Positions 41,823 through 51,261 of a DNA stretch of 64,000 nt are shown here, piece by piece. A model generated the notes under the pieces. That model saw only the letters and a program-made list of their open reading frames with translations, was not told the origin of the DNA and ran no database searches. The translations under genes were made by a program, and so were the position numbers. The first letter of the stretch is position 1; the number at the start of each line of letters is the position of its first letter. The stretch spans positions 96,235 through 160,234 of the forward strand of contig NZ_RQGD01000005.1 of NCBI RefSeq assembly GCF_004770745.1, written 5' to 3'. Source of the DNA: Leptospira ognonensis (GTDB taxonomy: Bacteria; Spirochaetota; Leptospiria; Leptospirales; Leptospiraceae).

Positions 41823-42693
41823 TCTGAACTCTACTTGGATAGCAAATTTTGGTGAAAGTAAAAAATTAAAGGAACAGTGGTTAGAAGCATCTAAAACAAA
41901 ACTGCCGTTAGTTATCGTAGGTGACTCCGGTGTTGGTAAAACTTTTTGGATTGAAAGGTCCATCGCTCAAAGAGCAGGAGAGCAGAAATATCAGCTAGTA
42001 AAAGTGGACTATTCGCTTAAACCAGATTTTTTTGAGAATACGATGCGGAAACTTGATGCCCATAAACTGACATTCCTTTGTTGGGAAAATCTGTCCTTGG
42101 GATCAGAATCTGAAATTAGAAATTGGATGCAATGGTGGAAGGAAAAGAAATATTTATTAGATGAAAGTCTATACATTTACTGGGAGATCCAATCAGGTGA
42201 GCTTAAGAAAATAGAATCTTTACCATATCTATCAGATTTTTTTGATCAAATGAAATCGTTTGCTTTTCAGTTGCTACCTCTGCACAGAAGACAATCTGAT
42301 ATAACTTTTTTTGTTCTTAGCTTTCTCGAAAATGCCAATAAAGATTTAAAAAAGAGCGTTTCTTCCATGGATGTGCACTTTCATCATTATTTTACGAAAA
42401 GAAATTTTAAACACAATTTACACGAACTAAGAGACTTTATATATTCACTCGTTGCTTTCTCTTCCAAGAAGCAAATCAAACTAAAACAAGTACCCATTCA
42501 CCTTTTTGAAAATCATGATAGCATTATTCCTGTAAGAACCGGAATCTCTTTAAGTGATTATGAAAAGGCGATCATAAGTGAAAATTTGAAATTGGTTAAC
42601 GGTAATCGAACCAAAGCGGCAAAACTCTTAGGTATTTCAGAACGAAATCTTTATCGAAAAATTAAAGAATTTCAGCTCGAAGAAGAGGCATGA
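41806..42693 (+). CDS. Fis-type regulator with reduced AAA+ domain (bacterial enhancer-binding-like)
   Basis: Protein of 295 residues from a TTG start with AAGGAG upstream, overlapping the previous gene by 17 nt. Walker A GDSGVGKT at residues 39-46 opens an AAA+-like part; the C-terminal 40 residues are a Fis-type helix-turn-helix (NGNRTKAAKLLGISERNLYRKIKEF). The GAFTGA loop needed to contact sigma-54 is absent, as is a clear Walker B acid. No receiver domain precedes it. It may be an NtrC-family derivative that regulates DNA without sigma-54. Its 3' end overlaps convergent holA by 22 nt. Confidence 0.75.
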   Translation: MSKKNDLNSTWIANFGESKKLKEQWLEASKTKLPLVIVGDSGVGKTFWIERSIAQRAGEQKYQLVKVDYSLKPDFFENTMRKLDAHKLTFLCWENLSLGSESEIRNWMQWWKEKKYLLDESLYIYWEIQSGELKKIESLPYLSDFFDQMKSFAFQLLPLHRRQSDITFFVLSFLENANKDLKKSVSSMDVHFHHYFTKRNFKHNLHELRDFIYSLVAFSSKKQIKLKQVPIHLFENHDSIIPVRTGISLSDYEKAIISENLKLVNGNRTKAAKLLGISERNLYRKIKEFQLEEEA

Positions 42694-43778
42694 ATGATTT
42701 TAAACATTTCCATAGTTCTTTGAATGAAGTAGACTCTACCTTCCTCGTTTCTTAAACCTGATTTGTATTTAATATTCATCTCGATCAAAATATCATAAAA
42801 TTCGTTTAAAGTTTTTTCTGTAAAATATTTTGCATCGTTCACCAATTGCCTACGCATAAATCCTTTTCTTGCCTCAGAAAAACCACCTGTCTTTAATAAT
42901 TCATCCATAATGGGTATGGGTATTTCTCCGTTATGTTTTGAACGAATGACTTTAATTTTTCGGATTTCATCTAGTTTGTAGAGTAGGCGTGTTAAAAAAG
43001 CTAAGATCTCCGAATTTTCGTCTGAAAATTTTGTAAATTCTTTATAGAATTCAGATTTCTTAGATTGGATGAGTGAATCCACAAGAGTGGTAACATTCAT
43101 CTCATTTTGTGAGAAGAGGATGGAATGGATATCCGCAAGAGAAAATTTATTTTTGTTTAAATACTGTTTGAGTTTACGGATACTTTTTATATAAGAACCA
43201 ACATTTGCTGGTATTCTGTGGATGAATTCATCACGTGCATCTTCTTCTAATTGAACTGATTCTTTGTCTAAAACTTCCTTTAATGTTTTCGGTATATCAT
43301 TTTGATAAATTGTCTTAGGTTTATAAAAAGAATAATGATTTTGAAAGAGATCGGAGAAATTAGCAGGTAAATCCTTCCCATCATAATGAACCAAAAGGTT
43401 CGTGTTGTCCGAAATGGACAGAATGTTCTTCTTAAAGCCTGCGACATAATCAGCCAGTTCGGATTTGGGCTTCGCTTCAAGAATCGGTTTAAAGAAAGCG
43501 GCACCACTCTTTAAGATGATCAGCTTCCTGGGAAAAAACATATTCGCTGTGAAAAGTTCGGAAAAAAGATTGGTATGCTCTCCCGACTCTGCAACGATCA
43601 CGACAACATCTAGTTTATCAGCATGTTGGTCTAATTTTTCTTTAAAATGGTCTACAGCGATTTCGAATTCAAAGGAATCCTCTCCAACGTAGACAAAAAC
43701 TTCCGGTAAGTCCTTTTCCCCTAGCTTGAGGAGCTGGAAAAGGGAAGAAATCTCGATAGGTTTTTTTTTTGTATCCAT
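42672..43778 (-). CDS. holA: DNA polymerase III delta subunit
   Basis: Protein of 368 residues when started at the ATG at 43778; the upstream extension is rejected. Layout of HolA: EVFVYVGEDSFEFEIAVDHFKEKL, the FPRKLIILKSGAAFF strand, KSELADYVAGF and a helical C-terminal collar with EILAFLTRLLYKLDEIRKIK. It opens the beta ring during clamp loading. Codons 3-6 contain an uninterrupted run of ten A (T10 at 43761-43770), a possible slippage site. Convergent overlap with the Fis-type gene. Confidence 0.8.
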   Translation of the reverse strand: MDTKKKPIEISSLFQLLKLGEKDLPEVFVYVGEDSFEFEIAVDHFKEKLDQHADKLDVVVIVAESGEHTNLFSELFTANMFFPRKLIILKSGAAFFKPILEAKPKSELADYVAGFKKNILSISDNTNLLVHYDGKDLPANFSDLFQNHYSFYKPKTIYQNDIPKTLKEVLDKESVQLEEDARDEFIHRIPANVGSYIKSIRKLKQYLNKNKFSLADIHSILFSQNEMNVTTLVDSLIQSKKSEFYKEFTKFSDENSEILAFLTRLLYKLDEIRKIKVIRSKHNGEIPIPIMDELLKTGGFSEARKGFMRRQLVNDAKYFTEKTLNEFYDILIEMNIKYKSGLRNEEGRVYFIQRTMEMFKIIHASSSS

Positions 43779-43828
43779 TTTTCTATTTAGGTCTAATTTT
43801 TGGACAGTTTCGGAGCGATAATCACAAT

Positions 43829-44059
43829 ATGGATATAGCAAGCGGTGTGGCAAGAGTTTCCGGTCTGGGTGAACCCCTTACTTATATTTCTCCAAGTTTC
43901 AATACACAACCTGTAGAGAAAATTGAAGCGATTCAAACGAACCAGTACAAGCCAAAATTTCCCTCTGAGGATACAAGTGCTAAGGCAGAGACGATTCAGT
44001 CCTCTCCCAAAGATAAAGCTACGTATAAGCCTGGTGACTTAGTCAATCTTTACGCTTAA
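43829..44059 (+). CDS. Small hypothetical protein
   Basis: Protein of 76 residues from the ATG at 43829; GGAG lies 13 nt upstream, rather far. Pro-, Lys- and Ser-rich with no membrane segment (MDIASGVARVSGLGEPLTYI onward) and likely disordered C-terminal half ending in KPGDLVNLYA. No family recognised. It is divergent from holA and its stop is 12 nt from that of maf. Could be a small cytoplasmic Leptospira-specific protein. Confidence 0.55.
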   Translation: MDIASGVARVSGLGEPLTYISPSFNTQPVEKIEAIQTNQYKPKFPSEDTSAKAETIQSSPKDKATYKPGDLVNLYA

Positions 44060-44071
44060 AGCAAGCAAGAA

Positions 44072-44632
44072 TTAACTCCAAGCAGATTTCCATATTTGGT
44101 TTCTGCTCAAAAAACTTCGGATGGGAAAACCCATTACATTCTGATACGATCCTTCCCATCTTAAAACTGGTCCTCTTTCGTCTTGTATACCGTAGGCTCC
44201 TGCTTTATCGTAAGGTAGGCATCTTTGAATGTATTCTTTGATTTGCTCCTCACTCCAAGATTTAAAAAAAATTCTAGTTTCCTCGAAAAAATAATCTAAG
44301 GTTCCCTTATGAAAAAGGATACAACCGGAGAAAACGGAATGAGATTTGCCATTCAATTGTCTGAGAGTGGTCATTGCTTCCCATTCATTGCTCGGTTTAT
44401 GGAGGATGGCTCCCTCTAGAACTACAATTGTATCGCAAGCAAGGATGAAATCCTCCCTAGAAAATCTTAAAGTCTCTCCCAATTTACTGGTTACGACTCG
44501 CTCTAGATAATCTAAATGTGTTTCTGATTCTAATTGTGCTTCATCAATGTCCTCGGGATCAATTTGAAACTGAAATCCCAAGTTTTTTAATATCTCTATC
44601 CGCCGAGGGGATCGACTTTTTAAAATAAACAA
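44072..44632 (-). CDS. maf: Maf-family nucleotide pyrophosphatase
   Basis: Protein of 186 residues. SRSPRRIEILKNLGF near the N-terminus, the ACDTIVVL motif and the C-terminal CLPYDKAGAYGIQDERG region are Maf signatures. These enzymes hydrolyse non-canonical or modified NTPs to NMP and PPi. The second position of the opening motif is Arg rather than Ala/Ser-rich. Convergent with the small gene at 43829; divergent from the lipoprotein at 44672. Confidence 0.92.
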   Translation of the reverse strand: MFILKSRSPRRIEILKNLGFQFQIDPEDIDEAQLESETHLDYLERVVTSKLGETLRFSREDFILACDTIVVLEGAILHKPSNEWEAMTTLRQLNGKSHSVFSGCILFHKGTLDYFFEETRIFFKSWSEEQIKEYIQRCLPYDKAGAYGIQDERGPVLRWEGSYQNVMGFPIRSFLSRNQIWKSAWS

Positions 44633-44671
44633 ATTCTTGCCTTTCTCATATTGTCATAAAAACTTTAGTAT

Positions 44672-45007
44672 ATGTTTCTAAGAGTTCCGCTCATTATCCT
44701 TCTAGTCATGTGCAATTTAACATTAGGTTGTAAAAATAATACGATTCAATTTATAGACTGCGAATCGTTCACGCACAATTTCTGGAATCGAACTTATTCT
44801 TTTGAATCAATGAGTGTAAAAATTAGCTGTCGTGAAAAGGATCCCATGGATCCTTGCAATCCCATTGCTGATTATTATGACGGAAAAACTCATTACATAA
44901 GAAGAGATTTAGTTACTGACGATGGAAATCTAGATTATAAAAAACTATTAGAAGATGCGAAACCAGAAAATAGCGAATGCTATCCAGCTAATCATGAGGT
45001 AAAATGA
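44672..45007 (+). CDS. Small Cys-rich lipoprotein
   Basis: Protein of 111 residues with a lipoprotein signal peptide (hydrophobic segment ending LTLGC, Cys20). The mature part has five more cysteines, including CREKDPMDPCNP, suggesting disulfides in the periplasm or at the surface. No family recognised. Its last 4 nt (ATGA) overlap the start of the SDR gene, so the two are coupled, though a functional link is not evident. Confidence 0.72.
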   Translation: MFLRVPLIILLVMCNLTLGCKNNTIQFIDCESFTHNFWNRTYSFESMSVKISCREKDPMDPCNPIADYYDGKTHYIRRDLVTDDGNLDYKKLLEDAKPENSECYPANHEVK

Positions 45008-45741
45008 ATATTTTTGACATTAAAGGTAAAACAGTTTTAATAACGGGCGCTAGTCGTGGAATCGGTAAAAATTTGGCACTTGGACTTAGAGATGCAGGTG
45101 CCATTGTTTACGGCGCAGGTTCCCGTCCCGAATCAATAGAATGGATGTCAGGTGAAGGGATTCAGGGTGTGGTCTTGAATGTGAAATCAGAATCAGATGC
45201 CTTCCAGGTAATCGGTAAAATTAGAGAAACGCACGGAAAACTCAATACTCTGATCAATAATGCTGGTATTGCAACAAATACACCTGCCTCCGGCTTTAAG
45301 GAAGAGGAATTGCAAAACATCATCCAGACTAACTATACAGGAGTTTTTAGAAGCTGCCAGGCCTATTACAAACACCATAAAAAAGACGGAGGAAATATTA
45401 TCAATGTTGCATCCGTTTTAGGTCTAGTGGGCTCTAAGTTAGCATCTGTCTATTCCGGTACGAAAGGTGCTGTGATTTCGTTATCAAAAGCTTTGGCCAT
45501 TGAATGGTGCAATTCAGGTTATCGTGTCAATGTCATTTGTCCAGGACTCATTGACACGGAAATGACCGATATGATAAAAAATAAAGAATATATCATGAAT
45601 CAAGTATTGGCAGGCATTCCCATGGGAAGGCTTGGAAAACCAGAAGAGATTCTAGGGGCTGTTCAGTATTTAGTCTCCGATGCATCAAGTTATATGACTG
45701 GCCAAACGATTGTTATCGATGGTGGGTTAACAGCACAATAA
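45004..45741 (+). CDS. Short-chain dehydrogenase/reductase (FabG-like)
   Basis: Protein of 245 residues. Rossmann motif TGASRGIGKNLAL, NNAG, INVASVLG with the catalytic Ser region and the Y-x3-K pair in YSGTKGA are complete, and the C-terminus DGGLTAQ is typical. It would reduce or oxidise a small ketone/alcohol with NAD(P)H; a 3-oxoacyl-ACP reductase is one option among many. Third-base and motif quality look native. It is followed 1 nt later by the TsaC-type gene. Confidence 0.9.
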   Translation: MNIFDIKGKTVLITGASRGIGKNLALGLRDAGAIVYGAGSRPESIEWMSGEGIQGVVLNVKSESDAFQVIGKIRETHGKLNTLINNAGIATNTPASGFKEEELQNIIQTNYTGVFRSCQAYYKHHKKDGGNIINVASVLGLVGSKLASVYSGTKGAVISLSKALAIEWCNSGYRVNVICPGLIDTEMTDMIKNKEYIMNQVLAGIPMGRLGKPEEILGAVQYLVSDASSYMTGQTIVIDGGLTAQ

Positions 45742-45742
45742 T

Positions 45743-46363
45743 ATGATAGAGTATCTGCATCCGCAAAATCCGGAGATTCGTAAATTAAAACAAATTTCGG
45801 ACCGCTTGAAAGACGGTGAATTATTTATTTTCCCTTCGGATACAGTATACGCGATTATTGCTGATGCAAATTCAAAGTTAGGCGTGGAATCATTATACAA
45901 GTTGAAAAAGTTACCTAAAGATAAGCCTTTATCACTTTTGTGCAAGGATATATCGATGGCTTCCCATATGATAGAGTACTTACCAAATCCCACTTATCGT
46001 TTAATGAAAAAAATTACCCCAGGACCCTTTACTTTTATTCTAAAAGCTAGTAAAAACCTTCCAAAACCTTCCTTTGCACATCATAAAGACAGACATATTG
46101 GCATTCGATTTCCTGGCCAAATCTATTTGCAGAGTTTGTTAGAGATTCATGATTCACCGATCACGGCAGCATCGGCGTCGACAGAAGACGAGTTCATTAT
46201 CGATATCGATGATTTAGAGTCTATCTATGGAAAATCTGTTGCCTCCATTATAGACGGAGGTATCGTAAAGGTGGAAGTCTCTACCATACTAGATTGCACT
46301 GAAGACAAAATTAAAGTGATCCGAGAAGGTCTTGGTTTCGACTTGATCCAAGATGAAATTTAA
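45743..46363 (+). CDS. L-threonylcarbamoyladenylate synthase (Sua5/YciO/YrdC family)
   Basis: Protein of 206 residues. YrdC-fold motifs: FPSDTVYAI, KKLPKDKPLSLLCKD, the PGPFTFILKAS segment and IGIRFPGQ; SASTEDEF near the usual site. It makes threonylcarbamoyl-AMP, the donor for t6A37 in tRNA, if it is the TsaC enzyme; YciO-type paralogues are the alternative. tsaB and tsaE lie at 51261-52378, which supports a t6A role. The stop overlaps that of capA by 4 nt. Confidence 0.85.
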   Translation: MIEYLHPQNPEIRKLKQISDRLKDGELFIFPSDTVYAIIADANSKLGVESLYKLKKLPKDKPLSLLCKDISMASHMIEYLPNPTYRLMKKITPGPFTFILKASKNLPKPSFAHHKDRHIGIRFPGQIYLQSLLEIHDSPITAASASTEDEFIIDIDDLESIYGKSVASIIDGGIVKVEVSTILDCTEDKIKVIREGLGFDLIQDEI

Positions 46364-47445
46364 AGCTTATTTTCCGACATGACCTTATCAAATTGCATTT
46401 TATAATCGGAAGCCTTTTTACGATAATGCTTGTTTAGTGGAATTTTAAAATTTTCTCTATCAATTTCATTTATCGGAATAATTTGGTATCCATGGGGATA
46501 AATCCAAACAGATTCGTAGGCGACATCTGTTATCAATTTTTGTCCATTTCCATCGATAGAAAAATTGAAATTTAAAATGATTCCACCATCTGTAAATGGA
46601 TGATTCTGAGCGGAGAGAAAGTTACCGAGAGAATATGCCACTAACTGGTCATTAATTTTATCGATTCGCTGAACGACATGTGGATGACCACCTAAAATCA
46701 CATCTGCCCCGAGATTGAGCGCAAAATTTACCCAACGCAATTGGGAAGCATCCGGCTTGATTTGGTATTCCGTCCCAAAATGAAACCAGACGATAATTAA
46801 ATCCATTCCGATAGATTTAGCATGCTCCATATCTTCAGTTATTGTCTTTTCATCAATGAGACGTACTATACGTCCATCAGGAACCTTAATACCGTTTGTT
46901 GAATATGTATAATTATAAATGGCAATTTTTAAATTGTTTTTTATTACAGAAAAATGACGCCGCAAGTCATAGTCCTGCTGCGATTGATAGGAACCGATGG
47001 GAACCATATTCTCTTTTCTTACTGTTTCTATCGTAATATCGATTCCAGGGCTTCCCTTATCCGCGGAGTGATTGTTCGCAGTAGATAGGACATGAAAACC
47101 TGCATTTTTTAAGGATGTCGCCAAATCTATGGGAGACCCAAATCTTGGATAACCACTGTAATCCGAAGGATTTTTGACTAAAGTGGTTTCCAGATTTCCC
47201 AACACCAAATCGGATTGTTCGAAACGGTTTCTAATTAATTCGAAACTCCTAGAAGTATCATAATTTTTTGTCTTCGGATTATAGTATGAGTTTAATTGGG
47301 AACTATGACACATGATATCTCCGACCACCGTAATTCTCACTTGCTTTTTCTTTGCTCGAAGAGAGAAGGTAGTACAATTCAGGATCAGGTTGGAAAAGAT
47401 GAAGAATATCGTTAGTAATTGTTTTGTCATAATAAGTTTCATCAT
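46360..47445 (-). CDS. CapA-family lipoprotein (metallophosphatase fold)
   Basis: Protein of 361 residues from the ATG at 47445; ATGs at 47442 and 47430 are also possible and no start has a good ribosome site. The signal peptide ends LILNC, a lipobox. The CapA/PgsA calcineurin-like fold is visible: VGDIMCHSSQ, NLETTL, TANNHSADKG, VWFHFGTEY and GGHPHVVQRID. Such proteins act in poly-gamma-glutamate or other polymer attachment, but many have unknown roles. Its 5' end overlaps the divergent phosphatase gene by about 45 nt. Confidence 0.85.
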   Translation of the reverse strand: MMKLIMTKQLLTIFFIFSNLILNCTTFSLRAKKKQVRITVVGDIMCHSSQLNSYYNPKTKNYDTSRSFELIRNRFEQSDLVLGNLETTLVKNPSDYSGYPRFGSPIDLATSLKNAGFHVLSTANNHSADKGSPGIDITIETVRKENMVPIGSYQSQQDYDLRRHFSVIKNNLKIAIYNYTYSTNGIKVPDGRIVRLIDEKTITEDMEHAKSIGMDLIIVWFHFGTEYQIKPDASQLRWVNFALNLGADVILGGHPHVVQRIDKINDQLVAYSLGNFLSAQNHPFTDGGIILNFNFSIDGNGQKLITDVAYESVWIYPHGYQIIPINEIDRENFKIPLNKHYRKKASDYKMQFDKVMSENKL

Positions 47446-49084
47446 ACTTTTCAATCTAGCGGCATGTAGTTGGGAAGATAGTTACAAAGCCGCAGCAAAA
47501 AGATCCCTCCAAGTTGATACCGATCTCATTTTGGTACCTTACCCATATAATATTTTTGATAAGGAGGCAAGAGAATCAATCACTCTTTCTCATTATACGA
47601 AAGATGAATTAAAAGAAATTTTGTTAGAGCATAATTTATCTTGGGAAGAATTAAAATTGGATTGGGGATGGAACGAAAAGGAACAACATTTTGAACGAGA
47701 AGTAAACTATACATCTCATTATACTAACTATTCTTATGACATTAATATTCCCATTTGGATTTTTGGACAAAAATGGTTCAATAATGGGATTTATCCAGAT
47801 ACCATTTTCCAACAGCACATTCCATCAATTTATTCCAAAATATTAAAATATAAATTTTCGAATGTATTGGATATTTCTTCTTATGATAAAATTTTTAAAA
47901 ATACAAATGAAATTCCTGAAATTATCGTAACGATTGTCGTTGATCAAGGTGGGGAACAGCTTTATAAAGCTCATCCAAATGGATTTCCATTTTTGAAAAC
48001 TTTAAAGAATGAATCGGTATATTTTAAAAATGCGAGAGTAGGACATTTGGAAGCGCATACCGCAGTGGGTCATGCAGCAATCGGGACCGGTAGTTTTCCA
48101 AAAGAGATGAAAACCTTTTCTAATGAGATTTATGCTTGGAAGGACGGAAAGGTAACATCAAAAACTGTCTATCAAGGAAACGATTCGCAACTTAATTTGG
48201 AAGAATTTAGTACGCTTAGCTTGGCAGATGTATGGGATAGAGATGAGGATAATCATCCGGTTATTATTAGCCAATGTTATGCGGCACGTGCAAGTATTGG
48301 AATGGCTGGGCATGGTTTACTGATCCCCCAATTACTTAGATCTGATCGTTTATCGGATAAGGATTTTGTGTATTGGGCAAATAGTAAATCTCTACTTTGG
48401 GATACATTCAATCCTGCGTATAGCATGCCTGATGGCATAAACAAATATGATTTTTACGAATTCTATCAAGCTAACAAACAAAATATAAGTTCAAATTTTA
48501 AGGCAGAAAATAGGCTCGATTTTACAAGGAAATTCCATCATTTTCAGGCCTCAGAATTTCAAGTGGCTCTAGATGGCGAAACTTTCCGAAATAGTTTACA
48601 ATCAGAATTGATTAGTAGAAAGGCCTTTAAAGATGGAAAAACAGATCTTGCGTTCTTGACTTTAAAGGCTACAGATGCTGTAGGTCACCTGTATGGCTGG
48701 GAATCTCAGGAATCAGAAAAGATTTTAATAGCTACAGATATGGAGATTAGAAAAATATTCGATTTCTTAAGATCTCATTATGGCGATTCGTTCATTTTGT
48801 TGGTAACAGCAGATCATGGTGCAGCGCCCATGCCGGAAGTATCTAAAGCATCCTTTTTAACGCATGAGATATTTTTTAAGGAACTATCAGAACTCCTTCC
48901 TCCAACAGCGAGAGAAAAGCAATCAGTTGTTAAATGGATAACTCATTCCCATTTAAGTCTAAATCGTGAAGTGATGTCTGCATATAAAATTTCCGAAGCT
49001 GATGTTATTGAGAAGATAAAATCTATTAAAATAAATTCCAAACCATTCTTTCGAAAAGTTTGGAATCGTGGCGACTTGGATTGA
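47399..49084 (+). CDS. PafA-like alkaline phosphatase/phosphodiesterase lipoprotein
   Basis: Protein of 561 residues from the ATG at 47399; the earlier in-frame start lies deeper in capA and is rejected. The signal peptide ends LAAC, a lipobox. Alkaline-phosphatase superfamily features: VVDQGG (metal Asp), nucleophile Thr in AHTAVGHAAIGTGSFP, LKATDAVGHLYG (metal Asp/His) and VTADHGAAP. These resemble PafA-type phosphate-monoester hydrolases. It would release phosphate at the cell envelope. Divergent from capA with overlapping 5' ends. Confidence 0.85.
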   Translation: MKNIVSNCFVIISFIILFNLAACSWEDSYKAAAKRSLQVDTDLILVPYPYNIFDKEARESITLSHYTKDELKEILLEHNLSWEELKLDWGWNEKEQHFEREVNYTSHYTNYSYDINIPIWIFGQKWFNNGIYPDTIFQQHIPSIYSKILKYKFSNVLDISSYDKIFKNTNEIPEIIVTIVVDQGGEQLYKAHPNGFPFLKTLKNESVYFKNARVGHLEAHTAVGHAAIGTGSFPKEMKTFSNEIYAWKDGKVTSKTVYQGNDSQLNLEEFSTLSLADVWDRDEDNHPVIISQCYAARASIGMAGHGLLIPQLLRSDRLSDKDFVYWANSKSLLWDTFNPAYSMPDGINKYDFYEFYQANKQNISSNFKAENRLDFTRKFHHFQASEFQVALDGETFRNSLQSELISRKAFKDGKTDLAFLTLKATDAVGHLYGWESQESEKILIATDMEIRKIFDFLRSHYGDSFILLVTADHGAAPMPEVSKASFLTHEIFFKELSELLPPTAREKQSVVKWITHSHLSLNREVMSAYKISEADVIEKIKSIKINSKPFFRKVWNRGDLD

Positions 49085-49089
49085 TTGTT

Positions 49090-51261
49090 TTAAGTTGTCT
49101 TTTTAAAAGACTTGAGTTTTAGAAACACCTTTATTTCTTCATAATCAATTCGATCTAAAGAAACAGAGACTTCATCACCAATGAAAAAATTCTTGGTATA
49201 TTTTTTCGAATAGAAAGAAAAATCAGATTTGATGACTACTTCGAACTCGTCAGTAAATTCCGATTTGTCTAGAACTCCTTCTAAATTTGTGTCCGCAAGT
49301 TCAATGAAAATTTGTGAAGGTCGAATTCCAATGATGAAACCTTTAAATTCGGTAATACCGGTAGATTCCAGATAACGGAAGGATTTAATTTTGATAATAT
49401 CTCGTTCCGCATCGGCAGCTCTTCTTTCTTCCTCAGAGCAATGAACTCCCATGATTCCGATTTCTCCATTATCATACGGAAATTTTTCTTCAAGCAAAAC
49501 AGACTGCAAAACCCTATGAACAATTAAATCAGGATAACGTCGGATCGGTGAGGTGAAGTGACAATAATCTTTAAATCCGAGACCCCAATGACCGAGTGTT
49601 TCTCCGCCATAGTAAGCCTGCATAAAGCTTCTTAATAGAAGATAATTGAAAATTTTCGCCACAGGACTATTCTCTATCGCTGTGACGGCATTCATAATTT
49701 CAGGATAACTGATATTCTTGATTGATATGTTGTGGCCATTCAACTGAAGGAATTGGTTTAACATTTCCAATTTTTCTTCGTCCATAGGTTCATGAATACG
49801 GTGTAAAGTTGGTGCTTTTTTCTTTCTTAAAAATTCATCGACCTTCATATTTGCTGAAAGCATTAATTCTTCGATAAGAAGATGGCTAGTCAATCTTTCC
49901 CTAATTTCAATGGCATTTGTTTTTTTATCTTTATTCCAAGAAACAGATGCCTCCTTAATATTTAGATCTACTCTACCAGCCTTAATTCGTTTCTTTCTTA
50001 AATTATCCGTAAACTGTGATATCTGGAACATCCAATTTTTCGGATCAGCGGTAATGATTTCTTCTTCAGCCATTTCATAAGTATATCTTTTGTTAACTTT
50101 AATAATGGATTTATAGAATATGGCGTTAAATAAATCGCCTTCTTTACTGGCTTCGATTTCCACGGTAAACGCCAGTCTGTTGACTCCTGAGACAAGACTA
50201 CATAGATTTTCAGAGAGTATGGGTGGCAACATGGGTACAACCCTGTCCGATAAATAAACTGAAGTCGCACGATTATAAGCTTCTTCATCTAAATCGGAGT
50301 CTTTCTTCACATAATGAGAAACATCCGCAATATGAATCCATAATCTTAATTTGTTTCCCTCATCAGAAAAACTGATAGCATCGTCGAAATCTTTTGCTGT
50401 GGCACCATCAATGGTTACCGTATATAGATCTCTCAAATCTGTACGATGGTTCCAATCCTTTACGGTTTTCTCAGATACCTCTTCCTCATAATCTATTTTA
50501 ATATGATCTGGATGTTGAACGTGATAATCATACTTCATCAAAATACGCATAAGATCGGGATCTTCTTTTGTATCAGATTCGAATCTATCAAAACTAACTT
50601 CATATAGATTGTCATCAGGTCTTGAACCTTCTTTTAATTTAACGATCAAGATATCTCCTACATTGATATCATCTATCGTATCCTTTAAAAGAGACTTTGT
50701 ATGAATTACCCCTTCTTTTTCGTCACCTAACATATCAAGAAATATTCCGAAAATGTATTTCCCTGCCTTTTCCTTAACTCTCATCCTATAGAGCTGGCGG
50801 CCCCTTCGTGTGATGTTTACCACTTCGCCTTCAAAACGATCTTTTCTGCCGATACCTAAAGGAAGTACCTCTACTTTATCTCCACTGATAGCGGTATTTG
50901 TTAGAGGACCAGGTATGAAAACCTCGTTCTTACTTGGAAGTTTTAGAAAGCCATCACCGCGTCTCGAAATGGACACCCTGCCCATGAATCGAAAAGGATT
51001 TTTGACAAGTATGGCCTTTTTATGAGTTTCAAGTAAACCTTCCTTTTCAAGTGAGAAAAGTAAGTTGTCTATACTCGTTTCTAATTCCTTTCGAGTGGAT
51101 TTTGTTTTTCCTCTTGAGGAAGTCTTTTTCTTTTTATCGATTTGTTTGGGTCTATCGACGAGATCGATGAATTTGTTTTTAATCTCTTGTTTGGTAACTT
51201 CGCGTCCCGCCTTGGAATCGAGATAGTCTATGATTTTTTTTTGTAATTTGTAAATATCCAT
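49090..51261 (-). CDS. rnr: Ribonuclease R (VacB/RNase II family)
   Basis: Protein of 723 residues. An N-terminal winged-helix region with Lys-rich linker (KKKTSSRGKTKSTRK), cold-shock domains, the RNB catalytic core with TIDGATAKDFDDAISF and HIADVSHYV, and a C-terminal S1 domain (FKGFIIGIRPSQIFIEL). It degrades structured RNA 3' to 5'. No Lys-rich C-terminal tail of E. coli RNase R is seen. Last gene of hslO-tsaE-tsaB-rnr; overlaps tsaB by 1 nt and ends 5 nt from the convergent phosphatase. Confidence 0.95.
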   Translation of the reverse strand: MDIYKLQKKIIDYLDSKAGREVTKQEIKNKFIDLVDRPKQIDKKKKTSSRGKTKSTRKELETSIDNLLFSLEKEGLLETHKKAILVKNPFRFMGRVSISRRGDGFLKLPSKNEVFIPGPLTNTAISGDKVEVLPLGIGRKDRFEGEVVNITRRGRQLYRMRVKEKAGKYIFGIFLDMLGDEKEGVIHTKSLLKDTIDDINVGDILIVKLKEGSRPDDNLYEVSFDRFESDTKEDPDLMRILMKYDYHVQHPDHIKIDYEEEVSEKTVKDWNHRTDLRDLYTVTIDGATAKDFDDAISFSDEGNKLRLWIHIADVSHYVKKDSDLDEEAYNRATSVYLSDRVVPMLPPILSENLCSLVSGVNRLAFTVEIEASKEGDLFNAIFYKSIIKVNKRYTYEMAEEEIITADPKNWMFQISQFTDNLRKKRIKAGRVDLNIKEASVSWNKDKKTNAIEIRERLTSHLLIEELMLSANMKVDEFLRKKKAPTLHRIHEPMDEEKLEMLNQFLQLNGHNISIKNISYPEIMNAVTAIENSPVAKIFNYLLLRSFMQAYYGGETLGHWGLGFKDYCHFTSPIRRYPDLIVHRVLQSVLLEEKFPYDNGEIGIMGVHCSEEERRAADAERDIIKIKSFRYLESTGITEFKGFIIGIRPSQIFIELADTNLEGVLDKSEFTDEFEVVIKSDFSFYSKKYTKNFFIGDEVSVSLDRIDYEEIKVFLKLKSFKKTT

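Noticed and set aside
42061..42120. GAFTGA-like loop in the Fis-type regulator
   Set aside because: No G-A-F-T-G-A or close variant is found between the Walker A motif and the C-terminal HTH.
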